From an uncultured Bacteroides sp. (GTDB lineage: Bacteria > Bacteroidota > Bacteroidia > Bacteroidales > Bacteroidaceae), in assembly GCF_905207245.1 (NCBI RefSeq), contig NZ_CAJLKP010000072.1:1-31756 (forward strand): a stretch of DNA of 31,756 nt, written 5' to 3'. Of this stretch, positions 16,090-23,341 are shown piece after piece. The notes beneath the pieces are model-generated. The model was not told where the DNA came from. It made no database searches and saw only the letters and a program-made list of their open reading frames with translations. A program made the translations under genes and the position numbers. Numbering within the stretch: the stretch's first letter is position 1; each line of letters begins with the position of its first letter.

Positions 16090-18861
16090 TTGATTACGCC
16101 ATTGAAAGCAAATACATTCATATCATTCATACTACTACTTGTCTTACTCCTGCTATCCGGCGAGGCCTTTTCGCAACGTCGGCGTGGGAGAACTGTTCCC
16201 CCTGGAATTGAGCGGACAGATACTTTTAATATCGAGGGTGTGCAAAAGGGGGATACATTGAAAAATGACACGGTACAGTTGCAACCTGCTCAGAAAAAGC
16301 AGCCGTTGGATGCTCCGGTGATTTATGAAGCCACTGACTCTATTGTGTTCACCCAAGGTGGAGTGGCTAATTTATATGGAGACGGAAAGGTGAATTATCA
16401 AAAGATAGAGTTGGCGGCTGCCGTGATTACCATGAATATGGATAGTAGTACGGTTTATGCTTATGGGGTGGAAGATACATTAGGAACAGTATCAGGAAAG
16501 CCGGTTTTCAAAGATGGTGATACGCCTTATGAAACTAATACCATCCGATATAATTTTAAAAGCAAGAAGGGACTTATCAGTAATGTCGTCAGCCAGCAGG
16601 GTGAAGGATATGTTACGGGTAATAATGCCAAGAAGGGCATGAATGATGAGCTGTATATGAAAAGTGGCCGTTATACCACTTGCGATAATCACGATCATCC
16701 TCATTTCTACATGCAAATGACTTATGCCAAGGTGCGTCCCAAGAAGAACGTCGTCACAGGCCCTGCATATTTGGTGATAGAAGATGTACCGTTACCTCTT
16801 GCCGTTCCGTTTTTCTTCTTTCCTTTCTCCAGCAGTTATTCATCGGGATTCATTATGCCAAGCTATATGGACGACTCCGCCCGTGGATTCGGATTGACGG
16901 AGGGTGGTTACTATTTTGCTATCAGTGACAAAATGGACCTGAAACTGCGGGGGGATATTTTTACAAAGGGTTCATGGGCGTTGAATGCTGAAACAAATTA
17001 TAATGTCCGGTATAAATTCTCCGGTTTGTTTCAGGCCAATTATCAGGTTACCAAAACGGGTGATAAAGGTTTGGACGACTATGCGGTAGCAAAAGACTTT
17101 AAGGTGGTATGGTCACATCGTCAGGACCCGAAAGCCAATCCTAATTCGTCATTCTCAGCGAGCGTAAATTTCTCTTCCAGTAGTTATGAGCGTACCAATG
17201 TAGGTAACTTGTACAACTCGCAAGCAATGACGCAGAATACAAAAACGTCCAGTGTCAGCTACTCTCGCAACTTCCCTGACCAGAAACTTTCGATCTCGGC
17301 TACGGGGAATATTTCACAGAATACGAAAGACTCTGCTATTGCCGTGACTTTACCGGATTTGACTATTACGTTGAGTACTATCTTTCCCTTTAAAAGAAAA
17401 CAGGCGGCAGGTGATGAAAAATGGTATGAGAAGATTTCAATACGCTATAGCGGACGTCTCTCTAACAGTATTACAACGAAAGACAACCTCTTGTTTAAAT
17501 CTAACCTGATAAAGGACTGGAAGAATGGAATGAAACACGAGGTGCCTATCAGTGCCACGTTTACTTTGTTCAAGTACTTCAATCTGACTCCATCGGTCAA
17601 CTACACAGAACGCTGGTATACCCGAAAGGTGATGAAAGATTGGGACCCGAGCGGAGGAACAAGTGGCACAGGTGGGGAGGTTAATACCGATACCATTTAC
17701 GGTTTTCACCGGGTATATGATTATAGTGCCAGTCTGGGCCTTAATACCAAGATTTACGGTATGTACAAGCCATTGTTCATGAAGAAGAAAGAGATACAGA
17801 TACGTCACGTCATAACTCCTTCTGTCAGCATCAGTGCATCACCTGACTTTGGTTCTTCCGGTTTTGGCTATTATGATACTTATCTCAAACCCAATGCTGA
17901 TGGAACACAGGATACAGTTACGTATTCTCCGTATGCCGGGCAAATGTTCGGGGTGCCGGGGCAGGGTCGGTCAGGAAATATTTCATTCCAGATTTCCAAT
18001 AATCTGGAAATGAAATATAAGGATAAGAATGACTCCATTCGTAAAGTCAGCCTGATAGATGAGTTAGGTGCAAGTATTTCTTATAATACGGCTGCTAAAG
18101 TGCGTCCGTGGAGCAACCTGACCATAAACTTGCGCTTGAAGTTGAGTAAGAGTTATACTTTCAGTATGAGTTCTGTTTTCGCTACTTATGCTTACGCCTT
18201 TGATAAAAACGGTAATGTGGTTCCAAGTGATCGTACAGAGTGGTCATATGGACGTTTCGGACGTTTCCAGGGATATGGTAACTCTTTCAGCTATACGCTC
18301 AACAATGATACCTGGAAGAAATGGAAAGCATTCTTTACCGGAGAAAAGTCGGATGGGGAGGATACTAAAGCCGGCCAGAGTGATACGGAAAATGAAGATG
18401 ACGAAACGGATGACACCGGGACGGATACTGCTCCTACCAAGCGAAAGAAAGAAAAAGCTGCTGTAGATGATGATGGTTATCAGGTGTTCAAAATGCCTTG
18501 GTCAATAAATCTGAGTACAGGCTTTAATATAACAGAAGATACGACGAAGCCAATCAACAGAAATAGCATGCGGTATCCGTATAAGTTTAGTTTGAATGCC
18601 CTTAATATTAATGGTAATGTTAAGATTTCCAATAAGTGGGCCATCAGTTTTAATTCCGGTTATGACTTTAATGCTAAAAAGATTGTGCAGACTTCTTTTA
18701 ATATCACACGTGACTTACACTGTTTCAGCATGTCTGCCAGTCTCTCTCCTTTTGGCGCATGGAAATATTACAGCTTCGTTATCCGTGCTAATGCCAGTAT
18801 TTTGCAGGACTTGAAATATGATAAGAAGAGTCAGACACAGACTAATATTAAATGGTACTAA
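16090..18861 (+). CDS. lptD: LPS-assembly outer membrane protein LptD (Bacteroidota type)
   Basis: Inserts lipopolysaccharide into the outer leaflet of the outer membrane together with LptE. The 923-aa product has a signal peptide (cut likely after AFSQ, residue 29), an OstA-like periplasmic jelly-roll domain (about 80-240, including VPLPLAVPFFFFPFSSSYSS near 231-250) and a long beta-strand-rich barrel to the C-terminus. A very acidic low-complexity segment at about 753-797 probably forms an external loop. No in-frame ATG is available at the 5' end: a TAG stop lies directly before the TTG at 16090, and the next candidate is TTG at 16102. Either would keep the signal peptide. The assignment is firm; the exact start is not. 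Confidence 0.85.
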   Translation: MITPLKANTFISFILLLVLLLLSGEAFSQRRRGRTVPPGIERTDTFNIEGVQKGDTLKNDTVQLQPAQKKQPLDAPVIYEATDSIVFTQGGVANLYGDGKVNYQKIELAAAVITMNMDSSTVYAYGVEDTLGTVSGKPVFKDGDTPYETNTIRYNFKSKKGLISNVVSQQGEGYVTGNNAKKGMNDELYMKSGRYTTCDNHDHPHFYMQMTYAKVRPKKNVVTGPAYLVIEDVPLPLAVPFFFFPFSSSYSSGFIMPSYMDDSARGFGLTEGGYYFAISDKMDLKLRGDIFTKGSWALNAETNYNVRYKFSGLFQANYQVTKTGDKGLDDYAVAKDFKVVWSHRQDPKANPNSSFSASVNFSSSSYERTNVGNLYNSQAMTQNTKTSSVSYSRNFPDQKLSISATGNISQNTKDSAIAVTLPDLTITLSTIFPFKRKQAAGDEKWYEKISIRYSGRLSNSITTKDNLLFKSNLIKDWKNGMKHEVPISATFTLFKYFNLTPSVNYTERWYTRKVMKDWDPSGGTSGTGGEVNTDTIYGFHRVYDYSASLGLNTKIYGMYKPLFMKKKEIQIRHVITPSVSISASPDFGSSGFGYYDTYLKPNADGTQDTVTYSPYAGQMFGVPGQGRSGNISFQISNNLEMKYKDKNDSIRKVSLIDELGASISYNTAAKVRPWSNLTINLRLKLSKSYTFSMSSVFATYAYAFDKNGNVVPSDRTEWSYGRFGRFQGYGNSFSYTLNNDTWKKWKAFFTGEKSDGEDTKAGQSDTENEDDETDDTGTDTAPTKRKKEKAAVDDDGYQVFKMPWSINLSTGFNITEDTTKPINRNSMRYPYKFSLNALNINGNVKISNKWAISFNSGYDFNAKKIVQTSFNITRDLHCFSMSASLSPFGAWKYYSFVIRANASILQDLKYDKKSQTQTNIKWY

Positions 18862-18898
18862 AAAAGAGGGAATTATAAATCTATAATTCCCTCTTTTT
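18861..18898. terminator. Bidirectional terminator between lptD and ung
   Basis: AAAAAGAGGGAATTATA (18861-18877) and its complement (18882-18898) form a 17-bp stem with a 4-nt loop, with an A-run and a T-run at the two ends. It serves both convergent genes. Confidence 0.9.
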
Positions 18899-19561
18899 TT
18901 ACCATGCTATCTCCTGCTCTCCATGTTCCTTTAAATATGCATTCGCTCTGCTGAAGTGTTTATTCCCGAAGAAGCCATTGTAGGCGGAAAGGGGGGAAGG
19001 GTGTGCAGAAGTCAGTACTAAATGCTTGTTACGGTCAATGAATGCACCTTTGCGCTGTGCATATGAGCCCCAAAGGATGAATACGAGATGTTCGCGTTGC
19101 TCAGCGAGAACACGGATTGCGGCGTCGGTAAACGTTTCCCAGCCGCGGTTCTGGTGAGAACCTGCCTGATGTGCACGAACGGTGAGAGTAGCGTTCAAAA
19201 GTAGCACTCCTTGCTCAGCCCAGCGGGTGAGATTACCCGTAGAAGGTGCATCAGTGCCTATATCGTCTTTAATCTCTTTGAATATATTAATCAGTGAAGG
19301 AGGAAAGCGAACTCCGTCATTGACGGAAAAACATAATCCATGAGCCTGTCCGGGACCGTGATAAGGATCCTGGCCAATGATAACCACCTTTACTTTGTCA
19401 AATGGGCAAAGATTAAAAGCATTGAATATTAGTTTTCCCGGAGGATAGATCGGATAGTGGGTGTATTCTTCCCGTACAAAATCCGTCAGCGTGTGGAAAT
19501 AATCTTTTTCAAATTCCGGCTCCAAACGCGCTTTCCAACTTTCTTCTATCTGAACATTCAT
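18899..19561 (-). CDS. ung: Uracil-DNA glycosylase (family 1)
   Basis: Removes uracil from DNA to start base-excision repair. The 220-aa length is typical. All family-1 motifs are present: GQDPYHGPGQAHG with catalytic D65, LLNATLTV with N123, and the DNA-intercalating HPSPLSAY loop with H187. The start ATG at 19561 matches the usual N-terminal length. It converges with lptD on a shared terminator and stands alone on its strand. Confidence 0.97.
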   Translation of the reverse strand: MNVQIEESWKARLEPEFEKDYFHTLTDFVREEYTHYPIYPPGKLIFNAFNLCPFDKVKVVIIGQDPYHGPGQAHGLCFSVNDGVRFPPSLINIFKEIKDDIGTDAPSTGNLTRWAEQGVLLLNATLTVRAHQAGSHQNRGWETFTDAAIRVLAEQREHLVFILWGSYAQRKGAFIDRNKHLVLTSAHPSPLSAYNGFFGNKHFSRANAYLKEHGEQEIAW

Positions 19562-19656
19562 AATTTTGTGTGTTAAAAGTTTCGGTCGCTAAGATACAAT
19601 TTTAATCCGGTTCCTGTAATATAGCATTGATATTATTTCTTTGGGTGGGGATAAAT

Positions 19657-19690
19657 GAAAAGGCAGAGAATTTTGGCTCTCTGCCTTTTC
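19657..19690 (-). terminator. Intrinsic terminator of asnA
   Basis: GAAAAGGCAGAG (19657-19668) pairs with CTCTGCCTTTTC (19679-19690) around a 10-nt loop. It lies 18 bp after the asnA stop. Confidence 0.8.
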
Positions 19691-19707
19691 TTATTGTTTA
19701 TAGAATA

Positions 19708-20745
19708 CTAAATCAAATAGATATTGTGCTCTTTGCACTCCTGACGCATATCCTCCGGCCAGATACTGGCTTGAATCTCTCCGATATGTGCTTTGCGGAG
19801 ATAAAACATACAAAGGCGCGATTGACCTATACCACCGCCTATAGATAAAGGTAATGTATCACTCATTAACCGTTTATGGAAATAAAGTTCCAGACGTTTT
19901 TCTTCTTTCTCTTGCTTTAACTGGCGTTGCAACGCTTCCTTGTCCACACGGATACCCATGGACGAGAGTTCGATGCTGCGTTGCAATACATCATCCCACA
20001 GTAAGAGGTCACCGTTCAGGCCCGGAAGACCGTTAAGACCTTCCGAAGTATAATCATCATAGTCCGGAGCACGTCCGTCGTGCTTTTCTCCATCACTTAG
20101 TTTACAGCCGATGCCGATAATGAATACTGCGCCATATTTCTTTGTAATGGCATGTTCGCGGCATTTAGGCTCCAGGTCCGGATAGAGCTGGCGTAACTCT
20201 TCGGCGTGGATGAAATGTAATTTCTGAGGCAGGCAAGGCTTGATTTCCGGATACATTTCATACACCATATATTCTGTGCGTATCATGGCTGCATAAATGC
20301 GGTTCACGATTTCTTTTAAGAACTCTACGTTGCGGTTCTCGGCAGTGATGACACGTTCCCAGTCCCATTGGTCCACATAAAGGGAGTGTAGATTTCCCAG
20401 CTCTTCATCCGAGCGTATGGCATTCATATCGGTGTAAATACCATATCCAGGTTCAATATTATAATCTGCCAATGTCAGTCGTTTCCATTTGGCAAGAGAA
20501 TGTACTACTTCGGCTTGTGCGTCTCCCAAGTCTTTGATTGGAAATGATACGGCACGCTCCACGCCATTCAGGTCATCATTGATACCCATACCTTTCAGTA
20601 CGAAAAGCGGGGCGGTGACACGGCGCAAACGTAATTCAGATGAAAGGTTCAATTGGAAGAACTCTTTTATCTGCTTAATTCCTAATTCTGTTTGTTTTAA
20701 GTCCAATAAGGGTTTATAGCCCTCTGGTTTTATCAGATAACTCAT
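19708..20745 (-). CDS. asnA: Aspartate-ammonia ligase (asparagine synthetase A)
   Basis: Makes asparagine from aspartate, ammonia and ATP in the cytoplasm. The 345-aa length fits AsnA, which has a class II aminoacyl-tRNA-synthetase-like fold. Recognisable segments are RRVTAPLFVLKGMGINDDLNG (split over about residues 41-61), DMNAIRSDEELGNLHSLYVDQWDWE (about 106-130) and the C-terminal GGGIGQSRLCMFYLR (about 302-316), the motif-3-like ATP-binding part. It uses free ammonia rather than glutamine, since no amidotransferase domain is present. A -7 element at 20771-20778 precedes it, and a terminator follows. Confidence 0.96.
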   Translation of the reverse strand: MSYLIKPEGYKPLLDLKQTELGIKQIKEFFQLNLSSELRLRRVTAPLFVLKGMGINDDLNGVERAVSFPIKDLGDAQAEVVHSLAKWKRLTLADYNIEPGYGIYTDMNAIRSDEELGNLHSLYVDQWDWERVITAENRNVEFLKEIVNRIYAAMIRTEYMVYEMYPEIKPCLPQKLHFIHAEELRQLYPDLEPKCREHAITKKYGAVFIIGIGCKLSDGEKHDGRAPDYDDYTSEGLNGLPGLNGDLLLWDDVLQRSIELSSMGIRVDKEALQRQLKQEKEEKRLELYFHKRLMSDTLPLSIGGGIGQSRLCMFYLRKAHIGEIQASIWPEDMRQECKEHNIYLI

Positions 20746-20770
20746 AAGTGTATACTATGTTTTTGTCCGG

Positions 20771-20778
20771 CAAATATA
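20771..20778 (-). promoter_or_regulatory. Predicted -7 element of asnA
   Basis: TATATTTG on the minus strand matches TAnnTTTG, 25 bp upstream of the ATG. The -33 box is not clear. Confidence 0.5.
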
Positions 20779-20928
20779 GGTATAATATTTATATTTGCAT
20801 TGGAATTTCCTGAAATTGTGAGCATTTTGTCTCTTATTAACCTGTACTGGCTCTCAAAATAACATTCTTCTCTTAAGTGGTTTGCTGCAAAAAAAGATAA
20901 ATGATTAGGAATATGCCCGGATTTTTTA

Positions 20929-20936
20929 TACTTTTG
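20929..20936 (+). promoter_or_regulatory. Predicted -7 element of the tRNA-Arg gene
   Basis: TACTTTTG is a perfect TAnnTTTG match, 12 bp before the first base of the mature tRNA. Confidence 0.55.
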
Positions 20937-20948
20937 TCCCCGCATTAA

Positions 20949-21021
20949 GGCTCCGTAGCTTAGTGAATAGAGCGTCAGATTCCGGTTCTGAAGGTCGTGC
21001 GTTTGAATCGCACCGGGGTCA
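20949..21021 (+). tRNA. tRNA-Arg (anticodon CCG)
   Basis: The 73-nt gene folds into a full cloverleaf: acceptor GGCTCCG with CGGGGTC (two G-U pairs), D-stem GCTT/GAGC, anticodon stem TCAGA/TCTGA with loop TTCCGGT (anticodon CCG, reading CGG), and T-stem GTGCG/CGCAC. The discriminator base is A and CCA is not encoded. The T-loop is TTTGAAT instead of TTCGAAT, and the D-loop has GAAT where GGAT is usual; this suggests A19-U56 in place of G19-C56. A terminator follows 8 bp later. Confidence 0.95.
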
Positions 21022-21029
21022 CTAAAGTA

Positions 21030-21063
21030 AAAAGGGGAATATCGATAACGGTATTCCCCTTTT
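21030..21063. terminator. Terminator between tRNA-Arg and the NGN gene, bidirectional
   Basis: AAAAGGGGAATA (21030-21041) pairs with TATTCCCCTTTT (21052-21063) around a 10-nt loop, with T-runs on both strands. It ends the tRNA transcript and can also end the minus-strand operon at 21086-21969. Confidence 0.85.
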
Positions 21064-21085
21064 TCTTTCTTTTAAGTAAGAAAAT

Positions 21086-21373
21086 TTAATCTCCCATCTC
21101 TGCTACTTCTATTGAGAGAATCGGGTATGTTCCTTTCATTGCTTCTATTTCTCTGTCAGTTGCATAGATGAATATACATCTGTTGATTGCGGGAATCTGT
21201 ATTTTCCTCACTTTTTCTTTCCAGTAGCGTCTTACCAAGAGGGTAGGGAAGTAGGTTATCATACCTTTATTCTCTAAGGTTTCTTTGGTTTTTCTCTCTT
21301 TATGTGGTGCTGTCAGTACAACATACCAGCCTCGTGTCTCATTAAGGCGTTCTTTTATGTTTTGGAGTATCAT
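21086..21373 (-). CDS. Truncated NusG/UpxY-like protein (NGN domain only)
   Basis: A 95-aa product whose residues about 14-90 match the NGN domain of NusG paralogues of the UpxY type, seen in GWYVVLTAPHKERK at the start and FIYATDREIEAMKGTYPIL near the end. Full UpxY antiterminators are about 170-180 aa and carry a C-terminal KOW domain. Here the frame stops right after the NGN domain and the tRNA terminator follows, so the KOW part is missing. It starts 2 bp after the stop of the upstream hypothetical gene, so the two are co-transcribed. It may be a decayed antiterminator or a small stand-alone NGN protein that binds RNA polymerase; the sequence cannot decide. Confidence 0.7.
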   Translation of the reverse strand: MILQNIKERLNETRGWYVVLTAPHKERKTKETLENKGMITYFPTLLVRRYWKEKVRKIQIPAINRCIFIYATDREIEAMKGTYPILSIEVAEMGD

Positions 21374-21375
21374 AA

Positions 21376-21969
21376 TCAGTAAGCTTTGGTGACAACGAAA
21401 TCAAAGGTGTTGAAGAATTGGGGCTTGTTGGCTATGGATATAGGCAGGACGATACTGATTGCCGCCCTGTTTCCTTTCCGGATATCTTTTCTATGATAAA
21501 TCTTCCCTCTTTCCGAATCTTCTATTAAAATACTTGCAGTACAAGTGTGGCTGATTTCACTATTGCCTTTTATTGTTTCCTTTGTAAGAGGTGATTCCGG
21601 AACTGGATAGAGCAGTAATTGTGATGCTCGCCCGTTGATGATGAATTGGGAGTTACTCCAATTGATTCGTGCTTCATCAGATGAGTTATTCCGGATAACT
21701 ATTTCCCAGAAGTCTTCATTGGGTATGAAGTTATAAGTGAGATTCTCATTGATATATTCTAATTTTCCTTTTTGGTTTTCATACCACTTGAAGCTTATAC
21801 AGCAATCCTTGTCTATATATTGAGCTTGCATAGTGGCAGGTAATGCCAAAAACAACAAAATTAAAGAATAATGCTGTCTTTTATACTTTCGATAGTCGTT
21901 GTATATCCACAATAAAATTGTCAAAATACAGACAGGAATGGCTATAAGAATAAGCACTAATAAGGTCAT
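21376..21969 (-). CDS. Membrane-anchored protein of unknown function
   Basis: A 197-aa product I do not recognise. There are two hydrophobic segments, about residues 2-22 and 34-48, the second ending in ATMQAQ, which looks like a signal-peptidase site. A soluble domain of about 145 residues, rich in beta-strand-type sequence, follows and contains adjacent cysteines (DKDCC) near 54-58. The soluble part is probably periplasmic. It is the first gene of a two-gene operon with the NGN fragment and is transcribed away from an XRE regulator, with a very good Bacteroides promoter in between. Composition is AT-rich compared with the housekeeping neighbours. Confidence 0.65.
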   Translation of the reverse strand: MTLLVLILIAIPVCILTILLWIYNDYRKYKRQHYSLILLFLALPATMQAQYIDKDCCISFKWYENQKGKLEYINENLTYNFIPNEDFWEIVIRNNSSDEARINWSNSQFIINGRASQLLLYPVPESPLTKETIKGNSEISHTCTASILIEDSERGKIYHRKDIRKGNRAAISIVLPISIANKPQFFNTFDFVVTKAY

Positions 21970-22007
21970 AGTAATTTGGTTGTTTTAATGTTTATATGAT
22001 TTTGTGA

Positions 22008-22039
22008 CAAAGGTATCATAATTTGTTTGATAAAACAAA
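22008..22039 (-). promoter_or_regulatory. Predicted promoter of the hypothetical-NGN operon
   Basis: On the minus strand TTTG (22036-22039), 20 bp, then TACCTTTG (22008-22015), a full consensus match. The start codon is 39 bp downstream of the -7 element. Confidence 0.75.
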
Positions 22040-22040
22040 T
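22021..22040. promoter_or_regulatory. Candidate operator palindrome
   Basis: ATTTGTTT-GATA-AAACAAAT is a perfect 8-bp inverted repeat with a 4-bp centre. It covers the -33 box and spacer of the hypothetical-NGN promoter, where a bound repressor would block RNA polymerase. The divergent XRE-family gene at 22128 is the natural candidate regulator. Confidence 0.55.
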
Positions 22041-22127
22041 AAATTATGAATAAATAGCAATCAATGAACAGATAAATTATTATTTTACTTCCTCTTGGTC
22101 TGAATAATAAATCGTACCTTCATAACA

Positions 22128-22472
22128 ATGGAAAAGACTAATATCTATATAGGGGAGGTTATAAAGGAGGTCATGGCTGAAAAACAGGTGACAAAGGCTG
22201 AACTATCAAGAAGACTGCAAGTTAAGCCTCAGAGTGTTGACTATATGTTAACACGAAAAAGTATTGATACAGACACTTTGTATAATGTATCTAAAGCTTT
22301 GGATTATGATTTTGCTATGCTGTATTCTATAGGTAAGGGACAGGCAAATTATGATAGAGATGAAGAGGCGTACAAACTATCTACTGCAAAGATTCTCATA
22401 GAACTGGAGTTAAAGCCAGAAGAAATAATAAAGTTGAATTTAAAGAAAAAGATAGCTGAAATGCTGGGATAA
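22128..22472 (+). CDS. XRE-family helix-turn-helix regulator
   Basis: A 114-aa protein with an N-terminal HTH of the Xre/Cro type at about residues 9-60, seen in VTKAELSRRLQVKPQSVDYM, followed by LYNVSKALDYDF, a typical end of this fold. The C-terminal 40 residues are charged and helical and may mediate dimerisation. The small size and divergent position fit a local regulator of the hypothetical-NGN operon. It converges with the HAD gene. Its own promoter is not clear; AT-rich sequence precedes it. No toxin partner is adjacent, so I do not call it an antitoxin. Confidence 0.8.
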   Translation: MEKTNIYIGEVIKEVMAEKQVTKAELSRRLQVKPQSVDYMLTRKSIDTDTLYNVSKALDYDFAMLYSIGKGQANYDRDEEAYKLSTAKILIELELKPEEIIKLNLKKKIAEMLG

Positions 22473-22497
22473 AGTATTTTCTTTCCTATAAATGAAA

Positions 22498-22526
22498 AAA
22501 CGTTCGGTTTCTTTATCCGAACGTTT
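22498..22526 (-). terminator. Intrinsic terminator of the HAD gene
   Basis: AAACGTTCGG (22498-22507) pairs with CCGAACGTTT (22517-22526). On the minus strand it is followed by a T-run. The stem includes the last codons of the HAD gene. Confidence 0.8.
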
Positions 22527-23241
22527 CACGTAAATTCTCCCAATTATCACAAAAATCTTGCATGGATGGGAAGAGTATGTCTGCTCCGGCATCCAGTAAT
22601 ACTTGTCCGTCGATGGGACCTGTATTGACGGCTACTGTAAATATACCTGCTGCCGCTCCGGCTTGCACTCCCATGGGAGCATTTTCTACTACGATTGCTT
22701 CATTGGGTTTAAATCCACCTTTTTGCAATGCCATCAGGTAGGGTTCAGGATGTGGTTTCCCGTACTTCACATCAAATGCAGTTACCATTAGTTCGCGTTG
22801 GAACATGCCGGGAAAGTTGTGTGAAAGCCGGTCTAATAATGAATGTTGCCCCGAGCCTGTGACCACCATTGGTGTCAGCCCCTCTGCCTTTATTTTTTGT
22901 AATACTTCCCATGCGCCGGGCATACGTTCCGGTTCGGGATTGCTGTTGAACTCTGCACTCTTTTCTGCGTAAATGCTCTGTATCATTTCAGGAGTGGCAT
23001 CTTTGCCAAATTGTCGTTGATAGACGATGTTGATGGTAGCGGCTCCGGTACGTCCTTCATGCAGATAAGCTTCTTCGCGGCTTAGGTGAAGTCCGTGGCG
23101 TTCCATGACCTTGTTCCAAGCGTCTGCATGATAGGGCATGGAGTTGAATAATACACCGTCCATGTCGAAGAGGACGGATTTCAGTTGAATTTGTGAATAC
23201 CCGTAGGATTGAAGATAACGGGCGACAGCTTCTTGAAACAT
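22513..23241 (-). CDS. HAD-superfamily phosphatase / beta-phosphoglucomutase-like protein
   Basis: A 242-aa protein of HAD subfamily I. The nucleophile motif is DMDGVLFNS with D26 and D28, motif II is VVTGSG (T128), motif III is K162 in YGKPHPEP, and motif IV is VVENAPMG (E186). A small helical cap lies between motifs I and II. The family includes beta-phosphoglucomutases and sugar-phosphate phosphatases; the substrate is not clear. I chose the ATG at 23241, because the longer frame starting at 23265 would begin inside the predicted -7 element. It is separated from pgi by a terminator. Confidence 0.85.
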   Translation of the reverse strand: MFQEAVARYLQSYGYSQIQLKSVLFDMDGVLFNSMPYHADAWNKVMERHGLHLSREEAYLHEGRTGAATINIVYQRQFGKDATPEMIQSIYAEKSAEFNSNPEPERMPGAWEVLQKIKAEGLTPMVVTGSGQHSLLDRLSHNFPGMFQRELMVTAFDVKYGKPHPEPYLMALQKGGFKPNEAIVVENAPMGVQAGAAAGIFTVAVNTGPIDGQVLLDAGADILFPSMQDFCDNWENLRETFG

Positions 23242-23262
23242 AATACCTATTATTTTAGGCTG

Positions 23263-23270
23263 CAAAGATA
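23263..23270 (-). promoter_or_regulatory. Predicted -7 element of the HAD gene
   Basis: TATCTTTG on the minus strand is a perfect TAnnTTTG match, 21 bp upstream of the chosen ATG. It excludes the longer start. Confidence 0.55.
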
Positions 23271-23273
23271 CAA

Positions 23274-23314
23274 TAAAAAAACGAGGTGTGAACGATTTAA
23301 CTCATTCACACCTC
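23274..23314 (-). terminator. Intrinsic terminator of pgi
   Basis: GAGGTGTGAA (23283-23292) pairs with TTCACACCTC (23305-23314). On the minus strand the stem is followed by a T-run at 23274-23281. It lies 28 bp after the pgi stop. Confidence 0.85.
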
Positions 23315-23341
23315 ATCTATCTATGGTTTACTTGTTTCCTT

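Noticed and set aside
20949..22472. Genomic island integrated at the tRNA-Arg gene
   Set aside because: No integrase gene and no repeated copy of the tRNA 3' end was found up to 22500, so integration at this tRNA is not supported.
22128..22472. XRE protein as the antitoxin of a toxin-antitoxin pair
   Set aside because: No small toxin-like gene lies next to it in the same direction; the divergent gene is a membrane protein with no toxin motif.
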